A stretch of 64,000 nt of DNA from contig CAVSRU010000002.1 in NCBI GenBank assembly GCA_963730535.1, forward strand, positions 260,280-324,279. The letters are read 5' to 3'. Source of the DNA: DASSUW01 sp963730535. Its GTDB lineage: Bacteria > Actinomycetota > Thermoleophilia > Solirubrobacterales > Solirubrobacteraceae. Below are positions 8,568 through 22,637 of the stretch, piece by piece; position 1 is the first letter of the stretch; every line of letters begins with the position of its first letter. A model generated the notes under the pieces. The model saw only the letters and a program-made list of their open reading frames with translations. It was not told where the DNA came from and searched no databases. A program made the translations under genes and the position numbers.

Positions 8568-9194
8568 GTGACCGAGGTGCGCGAGGCGGTACCACCGCTC
8601 GACGCGGTCGTGGCGCTCCCTGCGGGCGCCTACGTCCTCGGTGAGCCGGGCGAGGAGCGCCGCGTCAGGCTCGGTCGCGTGGAGATCGGGCGTTTCCCGG
8701 TCGTCAACGCGCACCTGCGAGCGCTCAGGCCGGACGCTCCGAAGCTCACGCTCGCCGACCATCCGGCGACCGACCTCACGCGCGCCGAGGCGGAGGCGTT
8801 CTGCGCCTGGGCGTCGGGCGAGCTCGGCCGCCACGTGCGCCTGCCGACGGGCGATGAGTGGGAGGCGCTCGCGCGCGCCGCCGACGGCCGACCGTTTCCC
8901 TGGGGCGACGTGTTCGAGCCCGACCGCTGCAACAGCGCGGAGAGCGGCTGGGGATGGACCGTGCCGGTCACCGCGCACCCCGACGGGGCGAGCCCGTTCG
9001 GTGCCGAGCAGATGGCGGGCAACGTGTGGGAGTGGGTCGCCGACCGCACGGACGACGGCTGGGGCGTCGTGCGCGGCGGTTCGTACCTGGACACGGCGTG
9101 GGGGCTGCGCACCTCCCGCGTACAGGTCGCCGACCCGGAGCGGGCCACGCCCACGACCGGGTTCCGGATCGCGATCGAGGAGGAGCGTACGTGA
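8568..9194 (+). CDS. SUMF1/formylglycine-generating-enzyme-like (FGE-sulfatase domain) protein
   Basis: A 208-residue protein with the compact SUMF1 fold: FCAWASGELGRHVRLPTGDE, then WEALARAADG, PWGD, QMAGNVWEWV and the closing RGGSY and GFRIA. The family includes formylglycine-generating enzymes and EgtB-like oxygenases; this copy is shorter and I cannot identify a catalytic cysteine pair, so activity is uncertain. GTG 8568 is preferred because AGGAGGAGG lies about 10 nt upstream; GTG 8562 is also possible. Its stop overlaps the next gene in GTGA, making it the first gene of a tight cluster with DUF59 and amidohydrolase genes. Confidence 0.8.
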   Translation: MTEVREAVPPLDAVVALPAGAYVLGEPGEERRVRLGRVEIGRFPVVNAHLRALRPDAPKLTLADHPATDLTRAEAEAFCAWASGELGRHVRLPTGDEWEALARAADGRPFPWGDVFEPDRCNSAESGWGWTVPVTAHPDGASPFGAEQMAGNVWEWVADRTDDGWGVVRGGSYLDTAWGLRTSRVQVADPERATPTTGFRIAIEEERT

Positions 9195-9532
9195 CGAGAC
9201 AAGTGCTGATCGACGCGCTGCGCGAGGTCTACGACCCGTGCTGCGCCGACCGCGGGATCTCGATCGTCGACATGGGCGTGGTGGAGGACGTCCGGGTCGA
9301 CGGCTCGCACGTCGCGGTCGACCTCGTGCTCACCACCGGCTGGTGCCCGTTCGTGGCCTCGATGTCGAGCACGATCCCCGAGCGCCTGAGGCGGGTCGAG
9401 GGCGTCGAGACGGTCGACGTCCAGGTCGTCTGGGACCCGGTGTGGACGATGGACCGCCTGTCGGAGTCGGCGCGGGCCAAGCTCGCGATGCCGCTCGAGC
9501 AACTGGAACCGCTGGGAAGGAGCGCCGCCTGA
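9191..9532 (+). CDS. DUF59/MIP18-family iron-sulfur assembly-type protein
   Basis: A 113-residue protein with the DUF59 pattern: an N-terminal helix, VYDPCCADRGISIVDMGVV (family form is YDPE...NIVDLGLV), and a later strand-loop TTGWCPFVASM carrying the conserved Cys. Relatives act in Fe-S or metallocentre maturation. The GTG overlaps the previous stop and its own TGA shares a base with the ATG of the amidohydrolase (TGATG), so translation is coupled. In propane-monooxygenase loci of other actinobacteria a DUF59 gene also sits next to an amidohydrolase-2 gene, which suggests a shared metal-maturation role. That comparison is from memory. Confidence 0.85.
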   Translation: MTRQVLIDALREVYDPCCADRGISIVDMGVVEDVRVDGSHVAVDLVLTTGWCPFVASMSSTIPERLRRVEGVETVDVQVVWDPVWTMDRLSESARAKLAMPLEQLEPLGRSAA

Positions 9533-10548
9533 TGGCCGATTCGCGCACGGTCGACGCGTTCGTCTTCGACTGCGTCTGCCACGTCTTCAACTTTGACAAG
9601 GCGAACGCGCTCGGCCCGCCCGGCGAGCTCTTCGACGAGCACCTGTACGCGTTCCACCAGCTGCTCACTCGCGAGGGCGAGAAGGTCCTTTCGCGCGACG
9701 AGTTCTTCCGCGAGTGGAGCGTCGACGAGATCTACGAGATGGTCATCGAGGGCTCCGACACCGACATGATCGCCGCCCAGCCGCTCCCGCTGACCGACCT
9801 GTTCCACGACGGCCTGTCACCGTGGGAGAAGTGCGCGGAGATGGCGGCCAAGCACCCCGATCGCGCGGTGTTCTGGGGCTCGGTCAACCCGCTCGAGGGC
9901 AAGAAGGCACTCGACCTCATGACCCGCCAGGTCGAGGAGTTCGGCGCCAGGGCGTTCAAGTTCTACAACGTCCGCTACGACTACGGGCAGCCGTTCCCCT
10001 GGCGCATGGACGACCCGCGCGTCGCCTACCCGGCGTTCGAGCGCGCGCAGGAGCTGGGGGTCAACCTGATCGGCGTTCACAAGGGAGTCCCGCTCGGGCC
10101 GCAGCCGATCGAGCACACCCGCACGTTCGACATGGACGGCGCGGCGGCCAACTTCCCCGACATCAACTTCGTCATCTTCCACGTGGGACTGCCGTGGCTC
10201 GACGAGGTGCTGTGGCAGATCGTCCGCTACCCGAATCTCTACGCGTCGATCGCCGCGACGGTCAACTTCATCTCGCGCCAGCCGCGAGTGTTCGCCGAGA
10301 CGCTCGGGAAGATGATGTGGTGGTGTGGCGAGGACAAGATCATCTACGGCGGCGAGTCGCCGATCTGGCACCCGCAGTGGGCGCTCGAGGAGTTCTGGAA
10401 CTTCGAGCTGCCGGCCGACATCGTCGAGGAGCGCGGCTACCCGCAGCTGACCGAGCAGGCCAAGCGCAAGATCCTCGGCGAGAACCTCGCGCGGCTGCAC
10501 GGGATCGACGTGGAGGCCAAGAAGGCGGAGCTGGGCGTGCCCGCCTGA
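9532..10548 (+). CDS. Amidohydrolase-2 family metal-dependent hydrolase/decarboxylase
   Basis: A 338-residue TIM-barrel protein of the amidohydrolase_2 (ACMSD-like) family. Visible elements are the first strand FVFDCVCHVFN, GVHKGVPLG, the metal-region strand VIFHVGLPWLDE, and the closing YGGESPIWHP where an active-site acid is usual. The first strand lacks the canonical HxH, having Cys-His instead, so metal binding may be altered. It is the third gene of an overlapping set with the SUMF1-like and DUF59 genes. Related enzymes decarboxylate or hydrolyse aromatic acids; the substrate here is unknown. Confidence 0.85.
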   Translation: MADSRTVDAFVFDCVCHVFNFDKANALGPPGELFDEHLYAFHQLLTREGEKVLSRDEFFREWSVDEIYEMVIEGSDTDMIAAQPLPLTDLFHDGLSPWEKCAEMAAKHPDRAVFWGSVNPLEGKKALDLMTRQVEEFGARAFKFYNVRYDYGQPFPWRMDDPRVAYPAFERAQELGVNLIGVHKGVPLGPQPIEHTRTFDMDGAAANFPDINFVIFHVGLPWLDEVLWQIVRYPNLYASIAATVNFISRQPRVFAETLGKMMWWCGEDKIIYGGESPIWHPQWALEEFWNFELPADIVEERGYPQLTEQAKRKILGENLARLHGIDVEAKKAELGVPA

Positions 10549-10561
10549 GCCTGGACGGCCG

Positions 10562-11503
10562 GTGACGGTCGACGTCGCGCTGCTCGGTTGCGGGCATCCG
10601 CACGTCCCTGACGTGCTCGGGGTGCTCGCGTCAGAGCCCCAGCTCCGCCTCGTCGCGGCCTGGGATGCCGACCCGTCGGCGATCCCGGTCGCGATCTCGG
10701 GCGCCGCCGTCTCGCGCGCCGAGACTGCGATCAGCCGGGCGCAGGCGGTGATCATCTGCGCGCCCACCGACGAGCGGCCGGCGCTCTGCGTGCGGGCCGC
10801 CCGCGCCGGGCGCCCGCTGCTGGTCGAGAAGCCGATCGCCCGCTCGGCGGCCGACGCGCGCGCCGTCGCGCGCGAGGTCGAGCGCACCCGCACGCCGGCG
10901 GCCTGCGCGCTCTTCCTGCGCGAGCTGCCGGCGTTGCGGCGGCTGCGCGAGGTGCTGCGCGAGCGGCTGCTCGGCCGTCTCGCGAGCGTGTCCGCGGCGT
11001 TCAGCCACCCCGGCGCGATCGACGGCTGGTTCGACGGCCCGGCCGCGTGGATGCGCGACCCGGCGCGGGCAGGGGTCGGCGGCTTCGGCGACCTCGCGCT
11101 GCACCTCGTCGACGCGCTCGCAGCCCTGCCCGCCGACGAGCCGCCGACGCTCGCCACCGTGGCGCTCGACCGGCCCGCCGGCAGGCGGGGCGACCTCGGC
11201 GGCGCGGCGGTCGGCACGTGGGCCGGCGTGCCGCTCGTCGTCCGCGCCGGCTGGGCGAGCCGCCCGGGTGGGCTCCGGCTCGTCGTCGAGGGAGCCGCCG
11301 GCACCGCGGTGCTGCGGGACGGCGTGCTGGAGCTGGTGCGCGTGAGCGGCGAGCCGGAGCGCTGGGTGGGAGCGCCACCCGACGTCGCCGACGCGGTGCG
11401 CGAGTTCTTCGTGCGCCTACGGGCGAGGCGGGTGCCGCGGGACGGGCTTGCTCCCGCTGTGCGCGCGCAGGCGGTGCTGGAGTCTGCGGTGCAGGTGTTG
11501 TGA
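10562..11503 (+). CDS. Gfo/Idh/MocA-family NAD(P)-dependent oxidoreductase
   Basis: A 313-residue protein opening with the dinucleotide-binding strand VALLGCGHPHV. It continues with ICAPTDERPALCVRAARAG and the family hallmark VEKPIARS near residue 98, then a beta-sheet substrate domain containing GVGGFGDLALHLVDAL. Members oxidise or reduce sugars, inositols or related alcohols with NAD(P). It starts 13 nt after the amidohydrolase gene, so it is likely the last gene of that operon. A palindromic repeat element begins 12 nt after its stop. Confidence 0.87.
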   Translation: MTVDVALLGCGHPHVPDVLGVLASEPQLRLVAAWDADPSAIPVAISGAAVSRAETAISRAQAVIICAPTDERPALCVRAARAGRPLLVEKPIARSAADARAVAREVERTRTPAACALFLRELPALRRLREVLRERLLGRLASVSAAFSHPGAIDGWFDGPAAWMRDPARAGVGGFGDLALHLVDALAALPADEPPTLATVALDRPAGRRGDLGGAAVGTWAGVPLVVRAGWASRPGGLRLVVEGAAGTAVLRDGVLELVRVSGEPERWVGAPPDVADAVREFFVRLRARRVPRDGLAPAVRAQAVLESAVQVL

Positions 11504-11515
11504 GGCCGGCGTTGG

Positions 11516-11727
11516 GAACGTCAACTGCGGCTGGGTAGGGAGGCTGGGGAGCCGGCGATTGTGTGCATTTCGTCGACCTCACAAGCGCGGGCGCGGTGAG
11601 GTCGACGTTATGCCCCTATAGCGTGCATTTCGTCGACCTCACGAGGTCCCAGCGGGGTGAAGTCGACGTTATGCACCCTGATCGCGGCCGATCTCCTCGC
11701 TCTCCCTACCCAGCGCAGTTGACGTTC
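11516..11727. repeat. Palindromic intergenic element, copy A
   Basis: A 212-bp element bounded by inverted termini GAACGTCAACTGCGGCTGGG... and ...CCCAGCGCAGTTGACGTTC, about 26 bp each with one 1-nt indel between the arms. Inside are two hairpins with 20-nt arms built on GTGCATTTCGTCGACCTCAC, starting at 11563 and 11623, exactly 60 nt apart. It fills the gap between two convergent genes, 12 nt from one stop and 8 nt from the other. No target duplication or coding sequence is seen. Copies B and C share the termini. Confidence 0.9.
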
Positions 11728-11735
11728 GCCCCGCG

Positions 11736-13073
11736 CTACACGAGCGCGACGAGCTCATCCAGCGCGGCCTCCAGGTCGGCGCCAAGCAAGTCGGCGTCGG
11801 GCAGCGTCTCGGCGTCGGCGAACAAGCCGAAGCAGGCAGTCCCCGCCACGGTCACGACGCCGATCGAGAGCGCGTGCCGGTCGGCGAGCGGGACGGCTGA
11901 CCAGACCTCGCGCAGCCGGCAGCCGCGCAGGTAGCGCGGCACCGCCGGGCCGGGCACGCTCGAGATCGTGAGGTTGAAGAGGCGGGGATGGGCGAACGCG
12001 TGGGCGAGCGCGTGCTGGAGCGGCCCCGGGGTGCGGGCGAGCAGGCCGAGCGCGGCGTCGAGGCCGTCGGCGTCGCCGTCGCGGCGGCGGCGGGCGGTGG
12101 CGGCGCCGACGCTCTGGAGCCGCCGCACCGGGTCGGGCTCGTGGCACGGCAGCTCGAGGAACACGAACGAGATCCGGTTCCCGGTGCCGGCGTCCTCGCT
12201 CGAGCGCACGTCCGCGGGCACCATGACCTTGAGCGGCGCCGCGACCTCCCCGCGGCGCTCGGCGAACCGCCGCAGGGCGCCCGCGCACGCGGCCAGCGCC
12301 ACGTCGTTCGGCGTCACCGAGAACCGGCGCCGCACCGCGCGCACGTCGTCGAGCGAGCGCGTGACCCGCACGTGGTGGCGCCGCGCCGACCCCGGCCGGT
12401 TGAGCAGCGAGCTGCGCGCCGGCGGCAGCACCACGTGCGCCAGCGTGCGCGCGCCGCGCACGAACGCCGCCGGCGACGCGAGCCGCGCGGGGACCACGGC
12501 GAGCGCCGCCGCGTCGCCGATCCGGTCGGCGATCGCCCGCCCGAGCCGCACGCCTGGCGTCGGCGCCGGCGCCGGCTCCCACTCGTGGCGCCCGAAGCGC
12601 CGGCCGCGCGGGTCGGGGTCGAGCAGCAGGTTGCCGAGCTCGACGATCGCCGCCCCGTCGACGAGGCAGTGGTGCATCTTGCCGATCAGCGCGAAGCGCC
12701 CGTCCTCGAGCCCGTCGGCGACGGTGATCTGCCACAGCGGCCGGTCGCGCCGCAGCGGCGTGGACAGCACCTCGTCGACGACCGCGTCGAGCTCCGCGCC
12801 CTCGGCCCGCAGCAGGTGCGCGGCGGGATCGAAGGCCGCGTCGTCGACCCACACGGGGTCGTGCACGCCCAGTGGCACGGCGGCCAGCTTCTGCCTGAAG
12901 CGCGGCGCGCGGCCCATGCGGCCGGCGATGTGCGCGAGCAGCTCGTCGAAGCTCGGGCGCCGCCCACGCTCGGGCGGATCGAACGCCGCGACCCAGCCCA
13001 CGTGCATCGGCGACGTGGGTCCCTCCACAGCCAGGAACGATGCGTCGAGAGGGGAGAGGCGCTCGGCCGTCAC
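11736..13073 (-). CDS. Wax ester synthase/diacylglycerol acyltransferase (WS/DGAT)
   Basis: A 445-residue protein with the bacterial WS/DGAT layout. The N-terminal signature is LSPLDASFLAVE, the catalytic HHxxxDG motif is MHHCLVDG (His134, His135, Asp139), and NDVALAACAGALRRF and ISSVPGP mark the C-terminal domain. It esterifies acyl-CoA onto diacylglycerol or fatty alcohols at the membrane to make triacylglycerol or wax storage lipid. GTG 13073 is chosen; an in-frame GTG at 13085 would add four residues. It is divergent from the multidomain carboxylase, with 84 nt between starts, which fits shared control of lipid synthesis. Confidence 0.92.
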   Translation of the reverse strand: MTAERLSPLDASFLAVEGPTSPMHVGWVAAFDPPERGRRPSFDELLAHIAGRMGRAPRFRQKLAAVPLGVHDPVWVDDAAFDPAAHLLRAEGAELDAVVDEVLSTPLRRDRPLWQITVADGLEDGRFALIGKMHHCLVDGAAIVELGNLLLDPDPRGRRFGRHEWEPAPAPTPGVRLGRAIADRIGDAAALAVVPARLASPAAFVRGARTLAHVVLPPARSSLLNRPGSARRHHVRVTRSLDDVRAVRRRFSVTPNDVALAACAGALRRFAERRGEVAAPLKVMVPADVRSSEDAGTGNRISFVFLELPCHEPDPVRRLQSVGAATARRRRDGDADGLDAALGLLARTPGPLQHALAHAFAHPRLFNLTISSVPGPAVPRYLRGCRLREVWSAVPLADRHALSIGVVTVAGTACFGLFADAETLPDADLLGADLEAALDELVALV

Positions 13074-13157
13074 GCCATCCGACACTACCCCGACGATTGG
13101 CGGGTTGCGTCGCGCGGGTGGTTGGCATGCCCGCCCCCGCTGGACAAGCTGACGCCC

Positions 13158-18572
<5,415 letters not shown>

Positions 18573-18598
18573 GCGTACGCGATCCCCGCGCGCGGGAC

Positions 18599-19699
18599 TT
18601 ATTCCGCGGCGGGCTCGAAGCGCACGTCGCGCACCGCGGCGTCGGGCGCCGCGAAGTCGACCATCGCGCGCGCCTCGTCGCCGACCGCGTCGCGCTCGGC
18701 GGCGGTGAACGCGGTGGCGGGGCGGATCGCGAGCGTCGTGCGTCGGCGGTCGCGGTCGAGCCACCAGGTGGCGCGCAGCATCCCGTCGACGAGCAGGTTG
18801 CCGACGAAGCGGCCGGGCGCGAGCATCGGCCCCCACGGGAACGCGGCGGGGATGATCCGGCGCCGGTCGGCGTGGCCGAGCAGCACGTTGTCGTACTCGC
18901 CGAGCAGCCGGACGGGAGCCGGCGCCTCCGGATCGGGGCGCGGCGCGTCCGGCAGGTCGAACAGCTCGCGGCCGTCCTCGCCCTCGAACGCCGCGAGCCG
19001 GGGCCGCAGTCGCTCGAACACGGCCTTGAGCCTGGTCATGCCCGACCAGTTCTGCATGTCCATGACCGTCGCCGGCCCGAAGGCGCCGAGGTAGCGCAGC
19101 ACGACGTCGTCGATCGACGGGTCGGCCTCGACGTCGAGCCCCGTGAACGCCTCGAGCGTCGCGTACCGCGCCTTCCCGCCGGCGCCCCATACGCCGCGCG
19201 GCGGGACCTGGACGAGCGGTGCGTAGGCGCGCACCGCGTTGGCGATCGCCTCGACGTCATCGCCGATGCCGTGCTCGACGAGCTCGCGCGCGACCTCGCG
19301 CGCGGTAAGCGGCTCGCCGGCCAGCAGCTCGCGCGCGGCGCGCGCCAGCTCGTGAACGTCGGCGCCGCCCATGCGTCGCCCGAACGCGCCGTTGTGGTTG
19401 CGCTCGATCACGGGCTGGACGAGCGGGCGCAGCAGCGCCGCGTCGCGCGGCGTGACGAGGTGGACGGTGGCCCGCATGAGCGTCAGCCGCACGACCTGGC
19501 GGTCCGTGAGCAGGCGGCCGAGCTCGTGCGGGTCGAAGCCTTCGATCCGCGACCAGAGGCCGTAGTACGGCGGGAGCGGGGCCTGCGCCTGGAGGCCGAC
19601 GAGGTGCTCGACCATCGCCACGGGCGTCGCGCCGGTGCGGCTCAGCAGCCCCTGGCGGGCGAGCAGGGCCCGGTTGAGCTCGCGCCGCGTGAGGACCAT
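18599..19699 (-). CDS. Winged-helix DNA-binding domain protein (HTH_42/AlkX-like)
   Basis: A 366-residue protein typical of the winged-helix family PF06224: an N-terminal LTRRELNRALLARQGL, GLQAQAPLPPYYGLWSR, LMRATVHLVTPRDAALL, and a late VLLGHADRRRIIP and FVGNLLVDG. Some relatives are DNA glycosylases that unhook crosslinks, and a DNA-repair role is possible here. An ATG at 19714 would overlap the start of the divergent mannosidase, so the internal ATG at 19699 (MVLTRREL) is preferred. That leaves 13 nt between the two divergent starts. Confidence 0.82.
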   Translation of the reverse strand: MVLTRRELNRALLARQGLLSRTGATPVAMVEHLVGLQAQAPLPPYYGLWSRIEGFDPHELGRLLTDRQVVRLTLMRATVHLVTPRDAALLRPLVQPVIERNHNGAFGRRMGGADVHELARAARELLAGEPLTAREVARELVEHGIGDDVEAIANAVRAYAPLVQVPPRGVWGAGGKARYATLEAFTGLDVEADPSIDDVVLRYLGAFGPATVMDMQNWSGMTRLKAVFERLRPRLAAFEGEDGRELFDLPDAPRPDPEAPAPVRLLGEYDNVLLGHADRRRIIPAAFPWGPMLAPGRFVGNLLVDGMLRATWWLDRDRRRTTLAIRPATAFTAAERDAVGDEARAMVDFAAPDAAVRDVRFEPAAE

Positions 19700-19712
19700 A
19701 AGGTGCCGAATC

Positions 19713-22637
19713 ATGGAGCACCGCTACCACGAGCCGGTGCGGCGCCGGCTGGCCCAGATGTCGGCGCGGCTGCTCGCGCTCGCCCATCCGGAGGCGGTCG
19801 CGCCCGACCGGCTGCTGGTGAGCGAGCGCACCGAGCGGATCGGCTGGCACTCGGCCCAGGCGCTCACGTACCGCGACGTCGAGCCCGGGGAGGCGTTCGG
19901 GCCGCAGTGGGCCACGTACTGGTTCCGGATCGAGGCGACGATCCCGCTCCAGTGGGCCGGCGAGACCGTCGAGCTGGCGTGGGACAGCGGCAGCGAGGCG
20001 ACGCTGTGGCGCGAGGGCGAGCCGCTCCAGGGCCTCAACGCGGGAGCCACGGCGCGCCGCACCGAGGCGCGGCTGACCGGCGCGGCGGCCGGCGGCGACC
20101 ACGTGGCGGTGTCCGTCGAGATGGCTTGCAACTCGTGGATGGGGGCCGACGATCCCGTGCGGCTGGCGCGCTGCGAGCTGGTGCGCTTCGACCCCGCCGC
20201 GTGGGAGACGGCGTGGGACTTCGAGGCGCTGCGCCAGCTCGAGGCCGAGCCGGATCTCGAGCCGGCCTGGGCCGGTCTCCTGCTCGCCGAGCTCAACCGC
20301 TTCTGCGCCGCGTGGGACCGCGGCGAGCACGCGGCTGCGCGCGGGATCCTCGCCGGCCTGCTGGCGCACGGCAACGCCGGGCGCGTGCACCGGATGACGG
20401 CGGTCGGCCACGCGCACCTCGACACCGCGTGGCTGTGGCCGCTCGCCGAGTCCCGCCGCAAGGTCATCCGCTCGTTCGCCAACCAGCTGGTCCTCATGGA
20501 TCGCTATCCCGAGCACCGCTTCGCGGCCTCGTCGGCCCAGCACTACGCGTGGCTGGAGGAGGACGCTCCCGATCTCTTCGCGCGCGTGCGCGAGCGCGTG
20601 CGCGAGGGGCGCTGGGAGGTCGTCGGCGGCGCCTGGGTGGAGCCGGACTGCAACCTGCCCTCCGGCGAGTCGCTCGTGCGCCAGCTGCTCTACGGGCAGC
20701 GCGCGTACGAGGCGTGGTTCGGGCGGCGCTGCCGCGAGTACTGGAGCCCCGACACCTTTGGCCACAACGGCCAGCTCCCGCAGATCCTCCGCGGCGCGGG
20801 GATCGACCGCTTCCTGACCCAGAAGCTCTCCTGGAACCAGTTCACGAGCCCGCCGCACCACTCGTTCCGCTGGGAGGGCATCGACGGCTCGGCGGTGCTG
20901 GCGCACTTCCCGCCGGCCGACACCTACAACGCGCAGGTCACGATCGGCGAGCTGCGCGCCGCCGCCGCCCGCTACCGCGACCACGACCGGTCGGCGTCCA
21001 GCCTGCTCGTCTTCGGCCACGGCGACGGCGGCGGCGGGCCGGTGCCGGAGATGCTCGAGTTGGCCCGCCGGGCGCGCGACCTCCAGGGCGTTCCCGGCGT
21101 CGAGGTCGGCACGAGCGACGCGTTCTTCTCGCGTCTCGCCGGGGAGCTCGAGACGCCGCCGTCGCTCGTCGGCGAGCTGTACTTCGAGTACCACCGCGGC
21201 ACGTACACGAGCCAGGCGCGGACCAAGCGCGGCAACCGGACGGGCGAGCGGCTGCTGCACGAGGCGGAGGCGGCCGCGGCGCTGGCCGGCCGCCTGCAGG
21301 GAGCGGAGTACCCGGCCGACGAGCTGCGCGCCCTGTGGCGCACGCTGCTCCTCAACCAGTTCCACGACATCCTGCCCGGCAGCTCGATCCGCGCCGTCTA
21401 CGAGGACGCGGAGCGCGACCACGCCGCCCTGGCGGCGGGTGCTGCGCGGGTGCGCGACGCCGCTGTCGCGGCGCTCGGCGAGCCGGGCGCCGAGCCGGCG
21501 CCGCTCAACCTCGCGCCGTTCGCGCGCCGCGACGTGAGCGAGGACCCCTCGGGCCGGCTCGTCATGGCCGAGGCTCCCGCCTACGGGTTCGGCGCGCCGG
21601 TCGAGCCGGACGACGCGGTGCGCGCGGACGGGCTCGTGCTCGAGAACGGCCACCTGCGGGCGGAGCTCGACGCCGCGGGCCGGCTGGTCTCGCTCGTCGA
21701 CCGCCTCTCGGGGCGGGAGGCGCTCGCCGCGCCCGGCAACGTCTTCGAGCTGTCTGCCGACCGGCCGAGCCAGTGGGATGCGTGGGAGCTCGAGCCGTTC
21801 TACGCCGACACGCGGCGCCCGTGCCCGGGCGCGCATCGCTACGAGGTGCTGGCCGGCGGGCCGCTGCGGGCCGAGATCGCGTTCGAGCACCGGATCGGGG
21901 AGGCGAGCACCCTGCGCCAGGTCGTGCGCCTCGATGCCGGCGCCCGCCGGCTCGAGTTCCGCACCACGATCGAGTGGGCCGAGCGCCACGCGCTCCTCCA
22001 GGTGGCCTTCCCGCTGCTGGTGCGCGCCACGACGGCCACGTACGAGATGCAGTTCGGGGTCGCGTCGCGGCCGACCCACGTCAACACCGCGGCCGATCTC
22101 GCGCAGTTCGAGGTGCCCGGCCACCGCTTCGCCGACCTCTCCGAGCACGGGTTCGGCGTCGCGCTCCTGACCGACTCGACGCACGGTTTCTCGGCGCGCG
22201 GGAGCGAGCTGCGGCTGAGCCTCCTCCGGGGCCCGACCGAACCCGACCCCGAGGCCGACCTCGGCGGGCACGAGCTCGCGTACGCCGTCTTCCCGCACGC
22301 CGGCGGGTGGCAGGCCGGCGGCGTCGTGGCCGAGGCCCGGCGCTTCAACGAGCCGCTCCTGTGGGCGCCGGCGGGCGGACCACCCGGGGCGGCCGCCGAG
22401 GCGGACGGGCTCGTGCTCGACACGATCAAGCGCGCCGAGGACTCGGACGCGCTCGTCCTGCGCCTCTACGAGCCGCACGGCGCCCGCGGCACTGCCCGCG
22501 TGCGCCTCACGTTCCCGTTCGCCACCGCCCGCCGCGCGACGCTGCTCGAGGACCCGGGAGAGCCGCTCACGATCACCGACCAGACGATCGAGATCCCCTA
22601 CCGTCCGTTCGAGATCGTGACCGTGCTCGTCGATTAG
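19713..22637 (+). CDS. Glycoside hydrolase family 38 alpha-mannosidase
   Basis: A 974-residue cytosolic enzyme (no signal peptide) with the GH38 N-terminal accessory sheet, then the catalytic domain. The zinc-binding strand is VGHAHLDTAWLWPLAE (His233, His235, Asp237 region), and the nucleophile Asp347 lies in YWSPDTFGHNGQLPQIL. The middle three-helix part contains LLNQFHDILPGSS, and a large C-terminal beta domain completes the bacterial alpha-mannosidase layout. It releases mannose from alpha-mannosides. Its TAG interlocks with the TAA of the convergent methyltransferase gene. Confidence 0.95.
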   Translation: MEHRYHEPVRRRLAQMSARLLALAHPEAVAPDRLLVSERTERIGWHSAQALTYRDVEPGEAFGPQWATYWFRIEATIPLQWAGETVELAWDSGSEATLWREGEPLQGLNAGATARRTEARLTGAAAGGDHVAVSVEMACNSWMGADDPVRLARCELVRFDPAAWETAWDFEALRQLEAEPDLEPAWAGLLLAELNRFCAAWDRGEHAAARGILAGLLAHGNAGRVHRMTAVGHAHLDTAWLWPLAESRRKVIRSFANQLVLMDRYPEHRFAASSAQHYAWLEEDAPDLFARVRERVREGRWEVVGGAWVEPDCNLPSGESLVRQLLYGQRAYEAWFGRRCREYWSPDTFGHNGQLPQILRGAGIDRFLTQKLSWNQFTSPPHHSFRWEGIDGSAVLAHFPPADTYNAQVTIGELRAAAARYRDHDRSASSLLVFGHGDGGGGPVPEMLELARRARDLQGVPGVEVGTSDAFFSRLAGELETPPSLVGELYFEYHRGTYTSQARTKRGNRTGERLLHEAEAAAALAGRLQGAEYPADELRALWRTLLLNQFHDILPGSSIRAVYEDAERDHAALAAGAARVRDAAVAALGEPGAEPAPLNLAPFARRDVSEDPSGRLVMAEAPAYGFGAPVEPDDAVRADGLVLENGHLRAELDAAGRLVSLVDRLSGREALAAPGNVFELSADRPSQWDAWELEPFYADTRRPCPGAHRYEVLAGGPLRAEIAFEHRIGEASTLRQVVRLDAGARRLEFRTTIEWAERHALLQVAFPLLVRATTATYEMQFGVASRPTHVNTAADLAQFEVPGHRFADLSEHGFGVALLTDSTHGFSARGSELRLSLLRGPTEPDPEADLGGHELAYAVFPHAGGWQAGGVVAEARRFNEPLLWAPAGGPPGAAAEADGLVLDTIKRAEDSDALVLRLYEPHGARGTARVRLTFPFATARRATLLEDPGEPLTITDQTIEIPYRPFEIVTVLVD

